Of a stretch of DNA of 64,000 bases, positions 44,918 to 54,193 are shown piece after piece (positions within the stretch are counted from its first letter, which is position 1; every line of letters starts with the position of its first letter). The position numbers and the translations under genes were made by a program. This stretch comes from Bin87 sp034423595 (lineage in GTDB: Bacteria; Chloroflexota; Dehalococcoidia; Lucifugimonadales; UBA3495). The stretch spans positions 1,612,001 to 1,676,000 of the forward strand of contig OZ242258.1 in assembly GCA_965207025.1 (NCBI GenBank), given 5' to 3'. The notes under the pieces were generated by a model that was not told where the DNA came from, made no database searches, and worked only from the letters and a program-made list of their open reading frames with translations.

Positions 44918-45441
44918 GATGCCGGAGGTGGACGGAGGTCCCGCTGGCGGTTCAAGTCCGTCGGCCTCGCGGTGTTGCTGTACCCGGCGACGTTGCCGTC
45001 GTGCGCAGTATCCTCGGGCACCTTCGGGATGTATTTTTTCCTGTTGCTGGCGGCGGTCTGGGTGGATCAGGTGGTTCCCGGCCCCGTGGGAGACGTGCTG
45101 AGCGACGTGATTTTCGTGCTCATGTACGCTGCTGTATTGCCGCTGGAGGCGTTGTTGCTTCTGGCGCTGCCGGCCTGCCTGGCGTGGCATTGTTCCGCGG
45201 ACCGCCGGCGGGACTGTTCGGGGAGGTTGGACGGGTCGGCTGCCTGACCTCCATGTTTTTCTCCGCGACCTACTTCTCCATCATCTTGGGGATACTGGTC
45301 TTTTCGCTGGTGGTCAGTGAACTGGCTCCAGGGCCGGGGCATGGGTACCGGATACCGGCTTGGTGGCCCTTCCTCAACCTGGTGGTTTTGCTGGTCGGGT
45401 TTCTGACGACCTGGCAATCTTGGCGGCGGCTGCGTCGCTGA
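44918..45441 (+). pseudogene. Polytopic membrane protein, copy 2, frameshifted
   Basis: The first frame reads VGLAVLLYPATLPSCAVSSG, TFGMYFFLLLAAVWVDQV and AAVLPLEALLLLALPACLAW. After a shift near 45190-45240 the second reads CLTSMFFSATYFSIILGILV, FSLVVSELAPG and LVGFLTTWQSWRRLRR. It matches copy 1 in helix order and in the TWQSWRRLRR end. Confidence 0.6.
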
Positions 45442-45619
45442 CTCTCTTGCACGGCGGGCAGCGTGTGTGCTTTGGAGCGGCATGTGGTCCACTTCTGGGC
45501 GTCGCCGCATCGTCAACTGGACTCTGGGCGTTTCCGATGATTTTCCGGGCCCCGGAGCCGCCTTGATTCGCCTTGACGTTTCTCTGCGAACTGGTGCTTC
45601 TGATGCACAAAAGCCAGGC

Positions 45620-46165
45620 ACAGTTCTTCCGATTGTTGAATGGATGACCGTATGGCAATGCTTGTCCGTGCGGGGCAGGCGGTCATTAACTCATATGGAT
45701 ATTGTATGGCGGGGTTGGAAGGCTCTTGGTCTGACTGCTAATTTTTGTTGTGCGCCAGACTGATGAGGTTGTCCTTTGCCTTCCGGTGTGTTGCATGTGT
45801 GCGGCCTTGGGTTGTTCGCAAAATTGTTTGGCTATGAAAATTGGAACTCTTGCCTCATGTGGAAAGTGCCACAAGTACGACCGATTCGCTAAATCTAATG
45901 CCGGTGCTGCTCGGATACCGCTGCGAGTACTTGGGATACCTGACGTGTTCACACGCCAGATTGAGAGCGAGTGGCGGTAGTGCCCTGTTTGACATGAGGT
46001 TGATCCGGCCATAGACTGCGCGGGCCAACAAAAACGGCCCCGGTGATGCGAACACCGAGGCCGCGGTCGATGGGGAATGGTGGTCCGCCATCGGGCTCAA
46101 TGGTAGCCCTGTGCCCTCTGCGTGTCCAGCCCTGTCGTTCGCGGCAGGGCTTTCTGTGTTGGAGA
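45620..46165 (+). repeat. Duplicated protease leader, copy 2
   Basis: Matches 41025-41600. Differences fall in all codon positions of any frame, so the region is probably not coding. Confidence 0.7.
46035..46155 (+). ncRNA. Structured leader RNA, copy 2
   Basis: Hairpin 1: CGGCC-C-CGGTG...CACCG-A-GGCCG (46035-46063); the U-A pair of copy 1 is C-G here. Hairpin 4: AGCCCTGTCG-TTCG-CGGCAGGGCT (46128-46151); a C-G pair of copy 1 is U-A here. Hairpins 2 and 3 are unchanged. The T-run after hairpin 4 is weaker than in copy 1. The exported protease starts about 230 bases further on. Confidence 0.6.
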
Positions 46166-46383
46166 TCTGGAAGGCGGAGGTGTGACTGTGCTCGAAATAC
46201 GCGGCTAAATGTGCCGCCTAGCGGACTCGCGGAATTGTGACGCTTTCCGCTGGTGGACGAGATGGTTTGCGCCGCTCGTCGTTATGACGCGCTGGAGTGG
46301 TGCGGAGGAGTTGGATCGTCCCTGTATGTCGATGCGCTCTATGCGGCGGCGGCGGTTTTCATGCGAAAAACGAGAGGATTAGG

Positions 46384-47802
46384 ATGATGTTCGATTTTCT
46401 GAAGAAGCGGAGAGCGCTGGGGCTGGTGGCCGTTCTGGCCGGCGTTGGCGTGGCAGCTGCTCTGTTGTGGCAGTTGGACCCGGGCGCTGCGAATGCACGG
46501 TCGGACGATGATGGTGAAGATGCTACTCCCGTAGTGAAGACCCAGGATGATCATTTGAGGGACATCGCGGCAGCGGTGCCCGACTTCGGCGGTCTGTATT
46601 TTGACCAGTCGAACCCGGACGTGTTGAAGGTGTTCATGCTGGATACTGACGATGCTGCCAAGAAAGGTCGAGTGAGGAGCGCCATCGAAGAGGCGTTCCC
46701 GGACAGTGTTCCCTCGGCGGGAATAGAAGTGGTCCAAGGGCAATACGGCATGACCCAATTGGGTGGGTGGTACGACGATCTTCGGACACGTCTGGCGTCA
46801 TCCGCTCTGATGCCTGATGGGCTTGCTATGACCGATTTGGAGGAGGACAGGAACCGAATTGAAGTGGGCGTGACGGATGAGTCACTAGTCTCAAAGGTGA
46901 ACGAGGTCGTTTCGGCTGCCGGGATACCTTCGGGAGCTGTGAGAGTGACCGTTCGTCCCCGTGTCCAGCACACTGGTTTGCGCAGTGCGGCCGGACTGGA
47001 TCAGTCGTTGGGAGAGGCCAGTCCGTCGGTCAGTCAGACGACGCAAACGGTGCAGAGCCGTATCAGGCCGGTGGTGGGTGGCTTGCAACTTACCACTCAT
47101 GACAACGGTGTGTGCACGTTGGGATTCAATGCGAGCCGGGGAGGTGTGAAGGGTGTGGTGACGAATTCGCATTGCACGAGCATCTTCGCTGCGGAAGATA
47201 ATACGGTGGTCCATCAGGCTACCAAGGATGATGATGACAACAGAATCGGGAAGGAGACGGTGGACGGCGACCTTTTCGACTGCTCGGGTCGTAAGTGGGC
47301 AGGCTACCAGTGCCGGCTGGCGGATGCCTCGTTCATCAAGTATGATTCGGGCGTCAGCAACGATTTGGGGAAGATTGCCCGCACGACGGGCAGTCGTTCG
47401 ATAACCATCAGTAAGTCGAACCCCAGGTTCCGCGTGGTGAGCGAGGGCTCTGGGCACGTGGGGCAGATCGTGGTGATGGTTGGCCGGTCAACGGGGATGT
47501 ATGCAACGGCCATTCAGGAAACCTGTGCCGACGTGACACTGAGTCCGCCGAGTGGCGGGACGGTTGTGATGCTTTGCCAGGATTTCGCAGCGATCACAAC
47601 CTTGCCGCGGGGCGACAGTGGGGCTCCTATCTTCAAGATCACGAACAGTCCGAGGTACGGTGATGTCCGGTTGTACGGCGTGGTCTGGGGTGAAGATACT
47701 CATCCTTCCTACCCCAGTATGGTGTACAGCCCAATTGCGCAAATCCAGGCATACAACGAGCTCGGGAGCTTGCGGACTTGTGCTGCGCCCTACACCTGCT
47801 GA
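46384..47802 (+). CDS. Exported chymotrypsin-fold (S1) serine protease
   Basis: 472 residues. ATG 46384 follows GAGAGGATTAGG. The N-terminal helix (RRALGLVAVLAGVGVAAALL) is a signal peptide or anchor. A long propeptide follows to about residue 220, as in alpha-lytic-type proteases. The catalytic domain shows VVTNSHCTSIF (His 263), an Asp in RLADASFIKYD and PRGDSGAPIF (Ser 412), with paired cysteines. The triad is complete, so it should be active outside the cell. Its leader region is duplicated from that of the subtilase gene at 41677, suggesting shared control. Confidence 0.85.
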   Translation: MMFDFLKKRRALGLVAVLAGVGVAAALLWQLDPGAANARSDDDGEDATPVVKTQDDHLRDIAAAVPDFGGLYFDQSNPDVLKVFMLDTDDAAKKGRVRSAIEEAFPDSVPSAGIEVVQGQYGMTQLGGWYDDLRTRLASSALMPDGLAMTDLEEDRNRIEVGVTDESLVSKVNEVVSAAGIPSGAVRVTVRPRVQHTGLRSAAGLDQSLGEASPSVSQTTQTVQSRIRPVVGGLQLTTHDNGVCTLGFNASRGGVKGVVTNSHCTSIFAAEDNTVVHQATKDDDDNRIGKETVDGDLFDCSGRKWAGYQCRLADASFIKYDSGVSNDLGKIARTTGSRSITISKSNPRFRVVSEGSGHVGQIVVMVGRSTGMYATAIQETCADVTLSPPSGGTVVMLCQDFAAITTLPRGDSGAPIFKITNSPRYGDVRLYGVVWGEDTHPSYPSMVYSPIAQIQAYNELGSLRTCAAPYTC

Positions 47803-47819
47803 TTGGGCAAAAGTGAGAT

Positions 47820-47854
47820 ACGTGCCACCCGACCCAAAGGGCCGATTGGCACGT
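47820..47854 (+). terminator. Hairpin after the S1 protease gene
   Basis: ACGTGCCA (47820-47827) pairs with TGGCACGT (47847-47854). There is no T-run, so termination is uncertain. Confidence 0.35.
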
Positions 47855-48254
47855 GCACGATAGGGCCGTTGAAATGTCGCGCGATGGGAGCGGGGCGATG
47901 GATGGCTGGTCTGGGATGTCGGGAGTTCGCTGGGGGTTGAGCATATTGGTTGCCGTGGGCACCGCGTTGTCCCTGTTAGCTGTGCTCATGCTGGCTTTGG
48001 CGGTGTCGCGTTTGCCGGACGACTCGGTCTACTCTCCGAGCAATGTTGTGCACGTGGTGGTCCCTGCTGGATCGGTTGTTGGAGACTGGGTTTACGAGGA
48101 GAGAATTCCCGATGGCGGCAGAGACGTAATTCTGGTGGAGCGCATCTATCTCGTGTCCACGCTGGTGGCGGCTGTAGCGGCCAGTCTGCTGGGCTTTGGC
48201 TTGCTCATCTGGTTCATGCGGCCGACGTGGGCTAGTGGCAGTGACTCGTCGTAG
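47853..48254 (+). CDS. Two-helix membrane protein with an extracytoplasmic loop
   Basis: 133 residues; the start may be the second Met at about 47874. Helix 1 is WGLSILVAVGTALSLLAVLM and helix 2 is STLVAAVAASLLGFGLLIWF. The 60-residue loop between them is polar (VVVPAGSVVGDWVYEERIPD). I recognise no family. It lies between the protease and a lipoprotein on the same strand. Confidence 0.55.
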   Translation: MHDRAVEMSRDGSGAMDGWSGMSGVRWGLSILVAVGTALSLLAVLMLALAVSRLPDDSVYSPSNVVHVVVPAGSVVGDWVYEERIPDGGRDVILVERIYLVSTLVAAVAASLLGFGLLIWFMRPTWASGSDSS

Positions 48255-48462
48255 GGTCTGCCAGTGGTCGGTTTTTGTCGTGACTGCCACGGTGCTGTGG
48301 GTACGGCATGGCGACGTTGAGAGGATCTGGGTGGTCGGGTGGACGGGGTGGTGGATGTCGGCCTACGTGGCATTGCAAGGCGTCGCCGGGGCCCAATGGG
48401 CCCTGGATGGGGATTTGGATCATTACTACACGCATTACTTTCCCTAAAGAGAGGTGTAGCAC

Positions 48463-49684
48463 TTGAGAATGCTCCACTCGCCGGGACGGCTGGCGCTGTG
48501 CATGATTCTTCTGACCCTTGTGGTCGCCTGTAGCGGCGCCGAGCCTTCGCCGCCCAAATCATTGCCCGCAACGCCGGGAACCGGTTCCTCACCTGAGGCC
48601 GGGCTCCCGGCCAATGTTGGCTACCTCCGTTCTTCACACCCTTTCGGTAGCCGGTTTGCCGTGTTCAACGCGGACACCTTCGAGGTCTACCGGGCTGTCG
48701 ACCTGCCGCCGGCGAGCATGGGCTTATCGCACCGGCTTGAGTTTGACCCGGCTGGCCGCATCTGGCTCGGCTACACCCAGATCGGAGTTGACGAAATAAC
48801 GAAAGCCGTGGAATTCGGGAAAGACCCACTAAACATAACCATGGCAGGCGGCAAAGACCGCGTGCTCGTGTTTTCACCGGAAGGTGAGCTGGAGCATGAG
48901 CTGGACATTGGCTGTTTCCCTCCGGACACGGGCATCGCTTTCGCCGGAGGGTATGCCTTCATCGGATGCGCCGCCTCGGGCTTCTACGGGCAGGTCGTGG
49001 TCATGGACACGGCAACCCTGGAGGTGGTGAAGGTTTTCGACGAGGTCCATCCCCCGGGCGAGGACATCTACGAAACGCCCTTCTATATCACCGCAGTGGA
49101 GGAAGTTGCGGGCCAGGTCCTGGTCATCGGATATGGAGGGCCGCCGAAAGAGTACCAGCGTTTGACCAATCACTCCGCGTCCTACACCAGGGTGGGGGTG
49201 ATAGACCCTAAAACGCTGACCATACCGGGGGTATGTGACGGGCCTGGAGCCTGGCCTGCGGGTCCTGAACGTGCTGGAGGTTGACGGCATGGCGTGGCTC
49301 TTCAATAGATTCAGTCATTTGGAAGAGCGGCCTCCGCGCACCGACGTCTACGTAATGGATCCCCGGTCTGTGGCAATTGTGGAACAGTTCAACCTGGAGC
49401 GCCCCTTTCCCAAATGGGCTGAATACAGTGATGAGGGCGTCATCTTCATATACCACACCGCAGCGGGCCACTGGACCAATGAGGCGAGGTACCCGACCGG
49501 CATCACCCGACTGGACCTGGAGACGCGCCAGGAGCGGTTCACGGCTGCGCCGGAGATGACCAACGCTCACGGGATGGGGGTTTACCGCGACAGGCCGTGC
49601 TTGGCCCGAGACGGAGGCCCGGACATCGGCGGTTTGTGGTACATGAACTCCGATGGCGTCTTTGAACGGGTAACTATCCCTTGA
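48463..49684 (+). pseudogene. Beta-propeller-like lipoprotein, frameshifted
   Basis: Starts at TTG 48463 or ATG 48469 after AGAGAGGTG. The signal ends in LTLVVACSG (lipobox). The repeated strand pattern (RFAVFNADTFEVYRAVDLPP, VLVFSPEGELEHELDIG, VVVMDTATLEVVKVFDEV, VGVIDPKTLTIPG) suggests a YVTN/NHL-like propeller. At the GGGGG run near 49230 the frame is lost; the next frame carries LRVLNVLEVDGMAWLFNRFS, VYVMDPRSVAIVEQFNLE and TRLDLETRQERF to the stop at 49682. Rejoined it would be about 405 residues, an envelope-bound binding protein. Confidence 0.65.
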
Positions 49685-49693
49685 CAACACAGG
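49669..49693 (+). promoter_or_regulatory. 25-bp segment holding a -35 box, repeated inverted at 56296
   Basis: It begins GGTAACTATCCC and ends TTGACAACACAGG. TTGACA (49681) with TAAACT 18 bases later forms a promoter for the methyltransferase gene. The same 25 bases occur on the minus strand at 56296-56320, again as the -35 region. Confidence 0.55.
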
Positions 49694-49760
49694 CGTCGCG
49701 GTAATAAACTCCGTGCGCCGGGATGGGAGGATGATAGCCTGAGTGCCGCACGGGGGCAAC

Positions 49761-50175
49761 ATGGATAGCGCAAACCGGCTGTACTTCGGCGACTGCCTGG
49801 ACGTCATGCGGGAGTTCATCCCCGACGAGTCCGTTGACTGCATCTACGCCGACCCGCCGTTCAATTCCAAGCGGCTGTACAACGCCTTCATCGGCGGCGC
49901 GCAGTACGTCGCTTTCGATGACACCTGGCAGTGGTTTGAGGCCGTAGGCGACTTCCACGAGGTAGCCCAGCAGCCGGCCTATCGGGGCCTCATGGAAGGG
50001 CTGCGGATGATGCTGGGGGAAGGGCCGCAACTCGCCTACCTGTCCTATATGGCTAACCGGCTGCTGGAATGCCGGCGGGTCCTGAAATCCACCGGGTCAA
50101 TCTACCTTCACTGCGATCCCACCATGAGCCATTATCTCAAGGCCGTTATGGACGGGGTGTTTGTCGGGGGGGGGG
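49761..50175 (+). pseudogene. DNA methyltransferase-nuclease fusion, 5' part (interrupted by insertion sequences)
   Basis: ATG 49761 begins DSANRLYFGDCLDVMREFIP, and motif IV is YADPPFNSKRLYN, followed by AYLSYMANRLLECRRVLKS and SIYLHCDPTMSHYLK. The frame breaks in a G-run at 50166-50175, where the first IS4 element sits. Removing 50176-54193 and the duplicated G's lets the frame continue (VFVGGGEFRNEI) into the 3' part at 54194. The intact enzyme would be a beta-class N6A/N4C methyltransferase with a fused nuclease. Confidence 0.8.
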
Positions 50176-51508
50176 CTGACAAGGGTATGTAAGACGTTTT
50201 TAGGTAGGCGCATGGTGAGTAATCTCCAGGTTGGACTTGGGTTCGGGCCAAGGCTCTGGCAACAGCCAGAGTTGGGTCCAGAGGCGGCCTTGGATGAGCA
50301 ATCGCCGGAGGCGTTCCATGCCGTGGCGGATCACGCTGACGGTGCGGCCCGTCCGGCGCCAGGGGTTGCGATGTACGGGAACCGGCGTCTTGGGCGGCGT
50401 GCGCAGGTTGCCTGGGTCAATGTTGCGGTCGTAGGCGTCCTCGACCCTGGTGCCATAGGCCAGGGACAGCAGGGTGGCCACCGAGAGCACCAGCCAGTGG
50501 CGGGAGACGCGGTCTGGGTCGGTGCGCCGGGTCTTGTCCCACTTCCAGCCCAGGCTCTTGAGGGCCTTGAAGCCCAGTTCGATCCAGAAGCGCAGCGCGT
50601 ACCAACTGGGTCCCACCTTGTCGGGCGGCAGGTCGGTGAGGATGATCCAGGGTTCTTCCTGTTCGAGGTACCAGACCACCACGAGAGTGCAGCGGCGCTT
50701 GGCCTCGGGGGTGCTGAAGGCGGTGCCCTGGCCGATCCAGGCGGTGTCTGGCTGGGAAACGAAGCGCTGGGCGGGCAGGCGTTTGCCGCCGTCGGCGCAG
50801 AAGGTGATGTTCTTCCGGTAGCGCATACCAGGATGCCAGCCCTGCTCTCGTATCTGGTTCCAGAGCTTGGGGCTGGCAATGCCCCGGTCGCAGAGCACGA
50901 TGACGGTCATTCCCTCCGTAACCGCCGGAGCCAGTTGCTTGAGCAGTTCCACGATGGGGTCCGACCAGGATCCCTTCTGATTGGCTTTGAGGATGCGCCA
51001 GGCCACGGGAATGGCGCAACTGCGGTAGAGGACGCTGATGACGATGGCGGTGGTCTGGTCGCCCTTGAGCGTGGGGTCGATGGCCAGGGCCAGGCGTTCG
51101 GAGCGCCACAGGGCCAAAACCCACCGCAGCAGGGGCGCGAAGCAGAGCGTAACGTCCAACTCAGTCCGGCAGGGACGGGCCCGGTCGCTGCCATCGTAGA
51201 GCCACTGGCGAATGTACTGGCGCAAGCTGTTCCAGTTGCCCTTGGCGGAGAGAGCCGAGGCCACGGCGTTCTGGCAGGCGCTGCCCGCCAGGATGGCCCC
51301 GCAGACCCACATTGCCAAGCCGGTCAATTGTGGCTGGGAGAGGTGAGGTAAATGCGTTTCAATCGTTTTTTGCATCTGATAGCATTCTCTGGGAAGGCGC
51401 ATGGGGGACCTCCGGCACCTGGTTTCGACACACCCAGAATGCCGGAAAGCCCGGCGCCTTCCCAAGTTAAGCGCCGAGCCAGTTTTAGCCTTTACATACC
51501 CTTGTCAG
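50176..51508 (-). mobile_element. IS4-family element, type A, copy 1
   Basis: 1333 bp. The left end CTGACAAGGGTATGTAA matches the right end TTACATACCCTTGTCAG as an inverted repeat. It is flanked by G-runs that look like a target duplication. It appears identical to copy 2 at 51524-52856. Confidence 0.9.
50200..51402 (-). CDS. IS4-family transposase (type A, copy 1)
   Basis: 400 residues from ATG 51402 (RLPRECYQMQKTIETHLPHL). DDE residues lie in LALAIDPTLKGDQT, VIVLCDRGIASP and WIELGFKALKSLGWKWDKTR, the last being the YREK-like signature region. It catalyses cut-and-paste transposition of the element. An upstream in-frame extension to 51465 crosses the end of the element region and is unlikely to be used. 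The long plus-strand ORF opposite is a shadow. Confidence 0.88.
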   Translation of the reverse strand: MRLPRECYQMQKTIETHLPHLSQPQLTGLAMWVCGAILAGSACQNAVASALSAKGNWNSLRQYIRQWLYDGSDRARPCRTELDVTLCFAPLLRWVLALWRSERLALAIDPTLKGDQTTAIVISVLYRSCAIPVAWRILKANQKGSWSDPIVELLKQLAPAVTEGMTVIVLCDRGIASPKLWNQIREQGWHPGMRYRKNITFCADGGKRLPAQRFVSQPDTAWIGQGTAFSTPEAKRRCTLVVVWYLEQEEPWIILTDLPPDKVGPSWYALRFWIELGFKALKSLGWKWDKTRRTDPDRVSRHWLVLSVATLLSLAYGTRVEDAYDRNIDPGNLRTPPKTPVPVHRNPWRRTGRTVSVIRHGMERLRRLLIQGRLWTQLWLLPEPWPEPKSNLEITHHAPT

Positions 51509-51523
51509 GGGGGGGCTTAGAGG

Positions 51524-52856
51524 CTGACAAGGGTATGTAAGACGTTTTTAGGTAGGCGCATGGTGAGTAATCTCCAGGTTGGACTTGGGTTCGGGCCAAG
51601 GCTCTGGCAACAGCCAGAGTTGGGTCCAGAGGCGGCCTTGGATGAGCAATCGCCGGAGGCGTTCCATGCCGTGGCGGATCACGCTGACGGTGCGGCCCGT
51701 CCGGCGCCAGGGGTTGCGATGTACGGGAACCGGCGTCTTGGGCGGCGTGCGCAGGTTGCCTGGGTCAATGTTGCGGTCGTAGGCGTCCTCGACCCTGGTG
51801 CCATAGGCCAGGGACAGCAGGGTGGCCACCGAGAGCACCAGCCAGTGGCGGGAGACGCGGTCTGGGTCGGTGCGCCGGGTCTTGTCCCACTTCCAGCCCA
51901 GGCTCTTGAGGGCCTTGAAGCCCAGTTCGATCCAGAAGCGCAGCGCGTACCAACTGGGTCCCACCTTGTCGGGCGGCAGGTCGGTGAGGATGATCCAGGG
52001 TTCTTCCTGTTCGAGGTACCAGACCACCACGAGAGTGCAGCGGCGCTTGGCCTCGGGGGTGCTGAAGGCGGTGCCCTGGCCGATCCAGGCGGTGTCTGGC
52101 TGGGAAACGAAGCGCTGGGCGGGCAGGCGTTTGCCGCCGTCGGCGCAGAAGGTGATGTTCTTCCGGTAGCGCATACCAGGATGCCAGCCCTGCTCTCGTA
52201 TCTGGTTCCAGAGCTTGGGGCTGGCAATGCCCCGGTCGCAGAGCACGATGACGGTCATTCCCTCCGTAACCGCCGGAGCCAGTTGCTTGAGCAGTTCCAC
52301 GATGGGGTCCGACCAGGATCCCTTCTGATTGGCTTTGAGGATGCGCCAGGCCACGGGAATGGCGCAACTGCGGTAGAGGACGCTGATGACGATGGCGGTG
52401 GTCTGGTCGCCCTTGAGCGTGGGGTCGATGGCCAGGGCCAGGCGTTCGGAGCGCCACAGGGCCAAAACCCACCGCAGCAGGGGCGCGAAGCAGAGCGTAA
52501 CGTCCAACTCAGTCCGGCAGGGACGGGCCCGGTCGCTGCCATCGTAGAGCCACTGGCGAATGTACTGGCGCAAGCTGTTCCAGTTGCCCTTGGCGGAGAG
52601 AGCCGAGGCCACGGCGTTCTGGCAGGCGCTGCCCGCCAGGATGGCCCCGCAGACCCACATTGCCAAGCCGGTCAATTGTGGCTGGGAGAGGTGAGGTAAA
52701 TGCGTTTCAATCGTTTTTTGCATCTGATAGCATTCTCTGGGAAGGCGCATGGGGGACCTCCGGCACCTGGTTTCGACACACCCAGAATGCCGGAAAGCCC
52801 GGCGCCTTCCCAAGTTAAGCGCCGAGCCAGTTTTAGCCTTTACATACCCTTGTCAG
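51524..52856 (-). mobile_element. IS4-family element, type A, copy 2
   Basis: 1333 bp, apparently identical to copy 1 and in the same orientation. It is flanked by GGGCTTAGAGG on both sides, an 11-bp target duplication taken from the left end of the type B element. It therefore inserted into element B. Confidence 0.9.
51548..52750 (-). CDS. IS4-family transposase (type A, copy 2)
   Basis: The same 400-residue protein as copy 1, with the start at 52750. The complete identity of gene and flanks implies a very recent duplication or transposition. Intact. Confidence 0.88.
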   Translation of the reverse strand: MRLPRECYQMQKTIETHLPHLSQPQLTGLAMWVCGAILAGSACQNAVASALSAKGNWNSLRQYIRQWLYDGSDRARPCRTELDVTLCFAPLLRWVLALWRSERLALAIDPTLKGDQTTAIVISVLYRSCAIPVAWRILKANQKGSWSDPIVELLKQLAPAVTEGMTVIVLCDRGIASPKLWNQIREQGWHPGMRYRKNITFCADGGKRLPAQRFVSQPDTAWIGQGTAFSTPEAKRRCTLVVVWYLEQEEPWIILTDLPPDKVGPSWYALRFWIELGFKALKSLGWKWDKTRRTDPDRVSRHWLVLSVATLLSLAYGTRVEDAYDRNIDPGNLRTPPKTPVPVHRNPWRRTGRTVSVIRHGMERLRRLLIQGRLWTQLWLLPEPWPEPKSNLEITHHAPT

Positions 52857-52859
52857 GGG

Positions 52860-54193
52860 CTTAGAGGGGTAGGTATAGGCTTTTACGGGGGCGCATGATG
52901 GGTAATCTCCAAGCCTGTTTTGGGTTCGGGCCAGGGTTCTGGGAGCAGCCATACGCGGCTCCAGAGCCTGCCCCTGAGCGTCAAGCGCCGAAGCCAGTCG
53001 ATGCCGTGGCGGATCACGCTGACGGTACGCGCCGGACGGGTCCAAGGGTCCCGATGATTGGGAGCCAGAGTCTTGGGCGGCGCCCGCAGGTTGCCTGGGG
53101 CGATGCCACGATCGTTGGCGTCCTCCACCCGGGTGCCGTAGGCGAGGGCCAGCAGTGTTGCCACCGAGAGCACCAGCCAGTGTCGGGAGATGCGGGTGGG
53201 GTCGGTTCTTCTGGTCTTGTCCCACTTCCAGCCCAGGCTCTTGAGGGCCTTGAAGCCCAGCTCGATCCAGAAGCGCAGGGCGTACCAACTCACCCCGACC
53301 TCCTCCGGAGGCAGGTCGGTGAGGATGATCCAGGGTTCCTCCTGCTCGACGTACCAGACCACCAGCAGGGTGCAACGGCGCTGGGCGGCGGGAGGACCGA
53401 AGGCGGTGCCCCGGCCGATCCAGGCGGTGTCGGGGCGGGAAACAAAGGCGCGGGCGGGCAAGCGCTTGCCGCCGTCGGCGCAGAAGGTGATGTTCTTCCT
53501 ATAGCGCATACAGGGGTACCAGCCCTGGGTGCATATCTGCTGCCACAGCTTGGGACTGGAGATGCCCCGGTCGCAGAGCACGATGACGGTCATTTCGGGT
53601 GGAATCGCCGGGGCCAGTTCCTTGAGCAGTTCCACCGTGGGGTCCATCCAGGAGCCTTTCTGAGTGGCGGGGTGGATATGCCAGGCCACGGGTATGGCGC
53701 AACTGCGGTACACCACGCTGATGACGATGGCGGTGGTCTGGTCGCCCTTGAGCGTGGGGTCGATGGCCAGGGCCAGGCGGTCGGAGTGCCACCAGGCCAG
53801 GACCCATTTGAGCAGTGGCGCGAAGCAGAGAGTAACGTCCAGTTGAGTCTGGCAGGGGCTGGTCCGGTCGCTGCCGTCGTAGAGCCACTCCCGGAGATAC
53901 TGGCGCAGGTTGTTCCACTTGCGCCAGGGAGAGAGGGCGGAGGCCACGGCGTTCTGGCAGGCGCTGCCGGCCAGGATGGCCCCGCAAACCCACAGCGCCA
54001 AGCCGGTCAATTGTGGCTGAGATAGGTGAGGTAAATGCGTTTCAATAGCTTGCTGAATCTGATAGGTTTCTCGGGGAAGGCGCATCGAGGGTCTCCGGTA
54101 TCTGGGGGTGTGATGACACCAGAATGCCGGATGCCCGTGCGCCTTTCCAAGTTACGCGCCAGGCCAATTTCGGCCCATACCTACCCCTCTAAG
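52860..54193 (-). mobile_element. IS4-family element, type B
   Basis: 1334 bp with inverted ends CTTAGAGGGGTAGGTATAGGC and GCCCATACCTACCCCTCTAAG (shared 20 bp with one mismatch). It belongs to the same family as type A but is clearly diverged. G-runs flank it. It was the first to enter the methyltransferase gene. Confidence 0.88.
52883..54085 (-). CDS. IS4-family transposase (type B)
   Basis: 400 residues from ATG 54085 (RLPRETYQIQQAIETHLPHL). The same motifs as type A are visible (LALAIDPTLKGDQT, VLCDRGISSPK, WIELGFKALKSLGW) with scattered substitutions throughout, so it is a sister element and not a recent copy. Intact. Confidence 0.88.
   Translation of the reverse strand: MRLPRETYQIQQAIETHLPHLSQPQLTGLALWVCGAILAGSACQNAVASALSPWRKWNNLRQYLREWLYDGSDRTSPCQTQLDVTLCFAPLLKWVLAWWHSDRLALAIDPTLKGDQTTAIVISVVYRSCAIPVAWHIHPATQKGSWMDPTVELLKELAPAIPPEMTVIVLCDRGISSPKLWQQICTQGWYPCMRYRKNITFCADGGKRLPARAFVSRPDTAWIGRGTAFGPPAAQRRCTLLVVWYVEQEEPWIILTDLPPEEVGVSWYALRFWIELGFKALKSLGWKWDKTRRTDPTRISRHWLVLSVATLLALAYGTRVEDANDRGIAPGNLRAPPKTLAPNHRDPWTRPARTVSVIRHGIDWLRRLTLRGRLWSRVWLLPEPWPEPKTGLEITHHAPP

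Noticed and set aside
50161..52699. Long plus-strand ORFs of nearly 400 residues over the IS4 elements
   Set aside because: They are exact antisense frames of the transposase genes, rich in Gly/Ala/Val/Gln with no fold signals; the minus-strand frames carry the DDE motifs.
52895..54025. Plus-strand ORF of 376 residues over the type B IS4 element
   Set aside because: A shadow of the transposase on the other strand, as for the type A copies.
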